Shown here: positions 57,157-64,000 of the stretch, piece by piece
Position numbering within the stretch: position 1 is the first letter of the stretch
Layout of the letters: the number at the start of each line of letters is the position of its first letter
NCBI GenBank assembly: GCA_019787685.1
Contig: JAHNUO010000007.1
Span: forward strand, 186,001 to 250,000
Direction of reading: 5' to 3'
From: Chiua virens
Lineage: Eukaryota > Basidiomycota > Agaricomycetes > Boletales > Boletaceae
Length of the DNA: 64,000 nt
Notes under the pieces: model-generated
What the model saw: only the letters and a program-made list of their open reading frames with translations
The model's database searches: none
What the model was told of the DNA's origin: nothing
Position numbers and translations under genes: made by a program

Positions 57157-60100
57157 ACGTTATTTTGGATATCCTGCGCATGGATGCCGGTTCGTCGCCT
57201 ATCGTGGATCTCCCACGTTTACGGGAGTTATGTGGACGAGGTACGTCATTCATAAGATATATGTAGATTCCACACCCATAGCCAGACGGATTCATCCTTG
57301 CGAATAGGACTTCCTGATGATCCACCAGTGGATCCGACCCCGTACATGGAGGTAAAGATATTCTACTTCGTATAAGTGTATGTCGTCTGACATGGTCGAC
57401 AATTGGACAGGTTGTTGTTTGGTACCCTCCCGGTGTTGAAAATAACGTGGGCTAAAGAAAGCCAGAAACAACGAGACAGTTACTACGTGTGTCTGGTACC
57501 ATCTCTCAATTAAACAAGCTCATTCGCACGATAGGGATCTCGTTCGTCGCCTTCTCTCACCTCTCGCTTCGCTTCCTTCCCCGACTGACCCTCTCTCCTC
57601 GACCGACGCGCTGCTTGCCCGAATATCCGATTCCCTCTTCCGAGTATCCCCAGACTCGTTCTTCCTCCTCGGAAACGAACCGAAAAAGCACGCAAAAATG
57701 CCCTCTCGACCCTTCTGCGCCTGAGGACATCCGCATTTCGTGCGCGTCAAATCTAGACAAACGTCTAGCACTCCTCAGAGGTGACAGCGATACCTGTGAC
57801 ACCCCTGAGATCCGTCTCGAGTCGGAACTCAACGGCAGCGCAGACCCATCGTCACCATCGTCGTCTACGGGGATTCGCCGCCAACATCGCCCGACGACGC
57901 TGCTTCCCTCCAAAGCCTACAATGCACCTCCCGCTCACCGAGCACATCTCTCTTCTCTCTTACGCCTTCTTTACCTCCACAGCACGTTGAATCCAGCGGT
58001 GCAATCGCCACATGTCCCTTGGTTGCTCGTCCCGCTTTACAGTGCGCTCGTTGGGGAGACGGACGAAGACGAGGTGGCACATGCTGAAGCTGACACGTTT
58101 TGGGTATTTGAGGCACTCGTGGGAGAGATTGCCGAGCTGGAGGAAGAGGACGGAGGGAAGATTTGGAGACGCAAGTTGAGCGAGCGGATCAAATGGGTTG
58201 ACGGGGATTTGGCTACGCAGCTCGTGCGTGTTTTTGTGTTCTTGGACGCATCGCTTTTTGGCGTCGTCGGCTGATGGTGGTTATCTTTGTGGCAGCACGC
58301 AACTGGGCTCGATCCCATCCTTCCCCATTACTCATAGTAGGTGTCCATTTTTTTCCTCCGAGGATCGGTTCATGTGTACCTTCCCTAGTCCTTGGCTCGC
58401 GCCACTGCTGACACAGACCCTTCCCTTATCCTCCGTGTTCCCTGTTTGGGATGTCGTCTTTGCGCGTCCCATGCGCACACGCGACGTCAACCCGAAACTC
58501 GAATATCTAGTTGATATATGTACCGCGCTTCTCGTGCGAGCGCGGACCCCCCTCTTCAGGTACATATTTCTGACCTTTCTGAGGAGTTTACTTCTGGCCT
58601 GCTCACTTCGTGTGTTCTGTAGGCTTGGGAAACCAGCGGGGAATGCCCCAGGTATCTGGACGCAAGAACAGAATGCACTGACCCCGTTTTCACCTCTTCG
58701 TCCCTGGGAACTCAGTGATGCATTCACCGAAGGTATCGCACTCCTCAAGTCCTATCCGATCGACGCAGTAGGTGGTATCGACCGGGTCCTTCAGACGGCA
58801 GTGGACTTTGCTCGGAAACGGGTCGAGGAGAGGGAGAAGGAGAAGGAGCGCGAACGAGAGAGCGTCGGATTCGGAGTGCGTATTCGGCAGCAGATGTGGA
58901 AGGGATTTACGAACCAAGTCGCTGAGGCGGAGGAGGAGGAAGAAAAGGAGGAGGAGGAAGAAGAAGAAGAAGATACAGAAGAAGAGGAAACGGAAGAACA
59001 TGACGACGGGAACGAGACGGAGACGCCTGCTGCGCCAACGTTGGCATCAAGGCTCGCTAATACGGTGTGGAGGGGGATCACGAATCAGAGTTCGATGGAT
59101 GACGAAGTGCCGTCGCCGCCTTCACCTTCGTCTGCGCGACAATCGCCGACGCCTCCAGAGGAAGAAGGAACTGAGGGCTCCACCCCGACGCCCACCTCGC
59201 AGGCTAGTTTGTGGAATTACGCAGGAAAACTCAAGGATTCTGATACGGTGGCTGCATTCTCCAAAGTGAGCACCAACTGGCGTGCCAAAGCACTAGATGC
59301 ATGGCGTGTACGCAAAGACAGTAATGCTTCTGCATCCTCCGTTCCCATGTCCCCTGGACACCCGACACCCCCAAGTTCTGCGAGCGAAGTCGCCCCACGG
59401 CAGAGTGGCTGGCCGGGTATTAGCGACACAGACCCACTGAGCCATCGGCGGGGATCGTTGCCCGGAACACAACGCGAGAGTGAGAACGTCACCCTGGACC
59501 CACCCCGACCTTCCTTTTTCCGTTCCCCTCGGGAAAGCTTTCTTCCACTATCCTCGTCGACAATATAATACGGCCCCTTCCAGTCCAAAAGTCGACTCCA
59601 CCGCGCGTCCGCTCCGGGACTCGGATACTGAATCGAACTCGTCATCAGTTTATGCATCTAGCGGGTGCTTCCCTTGCTTCCCTTACCACGCTCCCGTCCT
59701 CTCGTCGACTCCAAAGAACGTGCCAAGGCCGCTCATGCTTAGCTCACGCGATCGCATCACGACAAAGTCTCCCCAACTTCTCGAAGGTGGAACGCTAGAT
59801 AATCGTGGTGGGGTTGGTGAATGGGGAGAGGTGATATCAACCAAAAAAGGTTGCCATACGGTCAGACAAGCATCTGTTTCTTCTACGTCTTCTCTGTCAC
59901 CCTCCGAAGCCTTGAATAGGTCACCACGTCTATTGCCTACTACTACTCACGCACGCAGCGTGGGTACGGGCCAACGTTCGGATTATGATTCGGATGGGTC
60001 GACAGCAAGTCGGAAAGTCCCACTGAACCGAAAATCGGTGTCTCCCATGGCACTGGCTTCGCGATCGCCCCACTTGCCTTGGAATGCGTCGCCCTCGGGT

Positions 60101-60964
60101 GGAGGACGTAGTACTGGACATCCACTTTCGAATGGGAGTGTGACAGCGGAGGATATGGAGACGGGATATGAGCGTGGGTGGAGACACTTCGAAGAACAGA
60201 CAACTTCTGCAACGACTTGTACCACGACAGGGTTTGATTCGCCCACGACGATCGGGTCCCCGCGTACGCCGCTCATGCCGGCTATCCCCGGTCCAGGTGT
60301 CATTCGTATCGTCAATGGCGGACACGTCGGCACCAATTCGATATCGACACTAAGCGAGGCTAGTGAGGTGAACGTGACCTCGTTCGAACCGTCCACACAA
60401 AGCAGACATGGTCTACGCAAGAAGACGCCGCCGCTCCCGGTGCAGACAACCTCGCCCGACGACTCGGACGAGGGGACGATGCCCATCTCAGCGCTGGAAT
60501 CAGAGGCATCGGAACTATCCCTGCCTGAGTCGGTGGATCGGACGCCGTTGGGGAAAGCCCCCGCAAGATTGCGTTCGAAACGACATGTGTCCCGGCCTGC
60601 ACATTTGCGTTTGCGACCCACGTGGACTGGGACGGCGATGGGCGATCAGCGGACGCCGAGTCCGAAACCGCGAAGCTTGGGACCTGAGCATTCGACAGAA
60701 TGTGACCCGGCGACGACGCCCAAGATGGGAGATTATTCGGGTAGGAACGGGAAGGAAGCGGATGTGGAAGGGGGCGGCGGGGGCGTGATGGTGCCGTCGA
60801 AATCGCCAGTTGTGCGCAATGTGTCCAAGGAAGGGAGGGTGAAGAAGGTACCGACAGAGGGGAGACGGATGAGGGATAGCGGTGCTGAGGAGGGGGACGA
60901 TGAACTTGAAGGCTACGATGACTTGTTGAGTGCATATGAGAGCGAGGAGGGAAGTCGGGAGTGA
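57157..60964 (+). CDS. TBC-domain Rab GTPase-activating protein
   Basis: The first ATG is at 57180 (MDAGSSPIVDLPRLREL). Pieces in order are LCGRGLPDDPP, WIRPRTWRLLFGTLPVLK, WAKESQKQRDSYY, RISDSLFRVSPDSFFLL, DPSAPEDIRISCASNLDKRL and LRLLYLHSTLNPAVQ. After these come AEADTFWVFEALVGEIAEL, HATGLDPILPHYSYRWLAPL and VFPVWDVVFARP with LEYLVDICTALLVRAR. This is the TBC layout, although the central YCQGMN-like motif is degenerate (SPHVPWLLVP). The second half (58860-60964) is disordered, with an acidic run at 58930-59000 and Ser/Pro-rich stretches. TBC proteins switch off Rab GTPases in vesicle traffic. Frame breaks occur near 57328, at an A5 run (57694-57698) and near 59570. Confidence 0.65.
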
Positions 60965-61248
60965 GCATAAAGTGCTGGAGGGACCCTTTATTTTGCTGGC
61001 AAACGGGTTCCCTTCGCCGCAGATACAAACGACCTTTAGATGATGATAAGATCCACGATGGGTACGAACAAGACTGCGATTCAGATATCGTGCGTGTGAT
61101 ATACATAGTACATACATAGGATTCAAAACGATCAAGCTTCAAGGGTAACCTGAGTCTGCATGCAAGATAAAGCGAGTGGCTTTCACGAGGGTATTGCCAG
61201 AACAGATAGGATTTCTCACTATTCTCCACAATTTCAATTTCGTCCGTA
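60965..61248. other. convergent intergenic
   Basis: A short gap between the 3' ends of the TBC gene and the MetE-like gene. Nothing was recognised. Confidence 0.35.
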
Positions 61249-62845
61249 TCACGCATCCGACCAGATGTCCGCAGCCAGATCCTTGACGAGCTGCAACTTT
61301 TTCTTCATATCGTCCGGCCCGAGCAAATTACCCTCTGAGTGCGACGCGAATCCGCATTGAGGGGAGACGCAGATGTGCTGTAACGCCTCCTCCACGGTCT
61401 CGCCCGTACCGCTCGCGATAATCCTGGCAGCCTCAAACACGCGCTCCTGAAGGGCGACCTTATCTTCAAGCCCGGGGAATTTACTAGTGATAAGACCTAA
61501 AACGAGGGATTTGTGCTTAGGAAGGTGTTTCAGAGGTTCAAATGTACCTATACATGCGATCAGTTTCGCGAACAACCGGGTGCAAAATGGAAACGAGGTG
61601 GGGGAAAGGGGGAGGAGGAGAAAACGCGTACCGGCACGCGGAGTGTCATACTCGAGGTAGTAGCAATCCACGTTCACCTCATTGAACAACTTGATAGCGA
61701 TCGCATCATAACCTCCTTCCGAGAAATGGATCGAGTGCCTAAAGTTGCCTCGGCAGAGGTGCAGGCCAACCGTCATGTCCCGCGGACGCGTTGCGAGGCA
61801 GTTGTTGTACAGCCGAACGTACGCGTCAAGAAGGACATCTGGGTCCCCACCTTCGTCACGGATGCCCTTGAGCATCCCCACGTCGCAAAAGTAAGCGAGG
61901 AGGGGGTCGTCGATCTGGACGTTGCGGCAGCCAGCGGCATACAATGCTTCGAGTTCTTGTCGGTAGGCGGCGGCGATATCGTTGAAATAATCTTCACGAT
62001 CGGCGTACACTCCAGAGGCGAATGCGTGCTCTCCTGGCATCCAGGTGAATTAGCACAACGTGCTGGTGCGCACGAAGACGAATACGCACCGTGACGCAGA
62101 TGGAACCATTCCGGGGCCGCGAGGGTCATCTTGATATTCTTGACTTCGTCAGGGTGAAGGAGCTGTTTGAGCCCCTCGAATTGAGGAACGTAGCCAGATT
62201 TGACGTATTTAATCTTGCTAGTGCAGAGCGTCGTAGAAGCTGGCTTGGTATCTGGAACACGGCACTCATTTCAGCAGGCTCTAGTTGGTTCTGAGAGCAG
62301 TGCTTACTATTGGCAACGAAAGCATGGATGTCGGGAACATAGAGCTATCAATATAATCAGAGATCGGTAGTGCGGAATAGAGGACCTGCCTCTTACCTTG
62401 AAGATTTCCAAAGGTGGGTTAGGGACCTCTTCGATAAGACATTAGCGTGGGCTTGCTCCCCGAAGTCTAGGACAGCCACCCACCCTCGAAGCCTTCTAGG
62501 TACTCAAAGAATCCGTCATAGAACCTTGGTTCGTATTCACATGATCAGCCGCTAACCATGTTAGTCACAACGATACACACATGTGACGTCTGGATGGGGA
62601 TGTCAATATGATATGCAACCAGATGATCTGTTCACCGACCTGTATTCGCCATCCGTGAAGGTTTTGATACCAGCTGCCCGCTGGATGTCGACTGCCTCTA
62701 GGATAGCCCGATCTTCGAGTTCCCGGAGCTGTTCTTGAGTGACCTCTTTCTTGTCAAAATTTCTCCGTGCCTCGAGGAGGTAGTCTGGTCGGAGGAGGGA
62801 GCCAATATGCTCAGCACGGAAAGGGGGGGATTGCTTAGACTCCAT
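61249..62845 (-). CDS. MetE-like (cobalamin-independent methionine synthase C-terminal type) protein
   Basis: The start is ATG 62845 (MESKQSPPFRAEHIGSLLRP). Exon 1 continues QLRELEDRAILEAVDIQRAA and GIKTFTDGEYR. Internal exons give LKQLLHPDEVKNIKMTLAAP, DREDYFNDIAAAYRQELEAL, GCRNVQIDDPLLAYFCDV, DMTVGLHLCRGNFRHSIHF and YYLEYDTPRAG. The last gives LVLGLITSKFPGLED and HICVSPQCGFASHSEGN, ending at 61249. The HLCRGN and SPQCGFAS blocks hold the His/Cys zinc ligands of the MetE C-terminal barrel. Single-barrel proteins of about 380-400 residues like this (the bacterial YxjG/YxjH type) are S-methyltransferase homologues of unproven substrate in fungi. The protein is presumably cytosolic. No frame break was found, but internal exon joins between 62640 and 62060 were not all resolved. 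Confidence 0.8.
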
Positions 62846-64000
62846 ATTCAGAGGAATGAGTGGACGAGGAGAGAAAAAGTGCAAGCAGAGCACTTATAAG
62901 TCACTCAAACGTGGGGTGGGGCCGAGTACTTAGAGATGGTGCGACCGGTAAAACAAAGCTCCCTGCGGTAGATAGTTCAAGACAAATGAGATCATGCGTC
63001 CCTCAAGGCGGCCGCCTCCTCCAATCTAATCCAGTTTCGTCTGATGAGTGGTCCTGAGACATGATCTTGCGAAGTCAATTGATCTGTCCACTCATGACAC
63101 GTTCGTGAAATGTGGTCCAAACAAGTGCGTCACCGGCGAGTTCCGCAAAATCGATGAATCACACGCGGTCTGTCGGATGCAAAACCAAATGAATGCGGAG
63201 AATCAGCCATGCAACTTTGTTCATCGCCCATTCACTAGCGCGCAGAAAATAGCGGCTAGAAAAAAAAAAACCACAGAAGATATGAGACACAACTTCGTCT
63301 TCATCGAATACACAAGGAAGTCACGAGTGTGACGAGCTTACTTGAAAGTTTGAATGAATGAGAGCCAACAGAACGGGGAAGATTCATTTCCGATGCCTTG
63401 AGCCTGAGTCACGGTGATATCGATAAGTAATGTATGACACCCAAAGTTCGCGCGGACGCCGGTTTAATGACTCTTCCTTAATATCTGAGCTTCACTCCTC
63501 CTGCTTCCTTTTCCCATGTCTCACGAGTCTGTTCAGAAGTATCTTGAGGTGAACGAGCGAGAGTAATGCTTGGCGGAAGACAGTGCAAACCCCGAAGTTT
63601 TGTAGCGGATGGGAACAGGAAGCACTTCGGGATGTGGGCGAATTGCGGTCGTAGATGTGACGCTGTATGTACGTGGGAGTGAACGTATTGGAGGAAAGAG
63701 CAGCGGAAGCGATGCATCCAGTGTTACTCCGGAGGAAGCTTTCGTCGTTGAGTTTGCGGCAGAAACCTGAGCGATTGTGTTGTTGGTAAGATTGATTCGG
63801 AAAGATGACCGATTTCCCGCGATTGACCAGAGGAAACATTGATTCCGAGAATGTCGAGGTCGAGGTCAGGACCAAAGTGATCAAGGATAAAACGAGGTGA
63901 AAATCTAGGAAACATCTCGGTAGTGAGACAGGAAGGAGAGCGAGGCCTGAGGTTCGTTCGGGGTTCAAGCTCTGCGGTTTCCACTGACGTCTGGATACCA
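62846..64000. other. right end, no recognised gene
   Basis: Frames at 63048-63332 (plus) and 63478-63984 (minus) are open but show no recognisable domain or splice pattern. The minus-strand frames may be the end of a gene that starts beyond the window. Confidence 0.35.

Noticed and set aside
1..64000. CRISPR arrays, tRNA or rRNA genes, bacterial operons
   Set aside because: None seen; the intron-rich eukaryotic structure makes the bacterial features irrelevant.

Overview
The window is nuclear DNA of a filamentous fungus, most likely a mushroom-forming basidiomycete (Agaricomycetes). The evidence is the many short GT-AG introns of about 50-70 bases, compact genes on both strands, fungal gene families, and Ty3 and tyrosine-recombinase retroelements of the kind found in basidiomycetes. 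No species is claimed. All exon joins are read by eye from splice motifs and conserved protein sequence.

Layout. 1-4547: two tandem plus-strand copies (A partial, B intact) of a multi-copy HxxxD acyltransferase-like family. 5290-7163: an AT-rich minus-strand gene with an HNH nuclease domain and a PB1-like N-terminus. 7529-22822: conserved cellular genes: an arrestin-domain protein, splicing factor SF3B2, a BuGZ/ZNF207-type zinc finger protein, an AGC-type pseudokinase, a CMR1/WDR76 WD40 protein and an RBR ubiquitin ligase. About 22993-38320: a tyrosine-recombinase retroelement (Ngaro/DIRS type, minus strand) cut in two by a 10.1-kb Ty3/gypsy element (24033-34150) with 914/884-bp LTRs and a 4-bp target duplication. 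The Ty3 element carries an antisense spliced gene with a Zn2Cys6-like cluster. 38534-51366: four more acyltransferase-like copies (C intact, D deleted, E intact, F frameshifted), with a secreted GH128-type glucanase between C and D. 51821-62845: an MCH1-like MFS transporter, a four-helix membrane protein, an IST1 (ESCRT-III) homologue, a TBC Rab-GAP and a MetE-like methyltransferase. The right end has no recognised gene.

The main themes are a tandem family under birth and death, nested retroelements with a clear CpG-deamination signature, and repeated single-base frameshifts in otherwise conserved genes. The frameshifts include one in SF3B2, normally essential, so assembly indels must be excluded before any of these genes is called a pseudogene.
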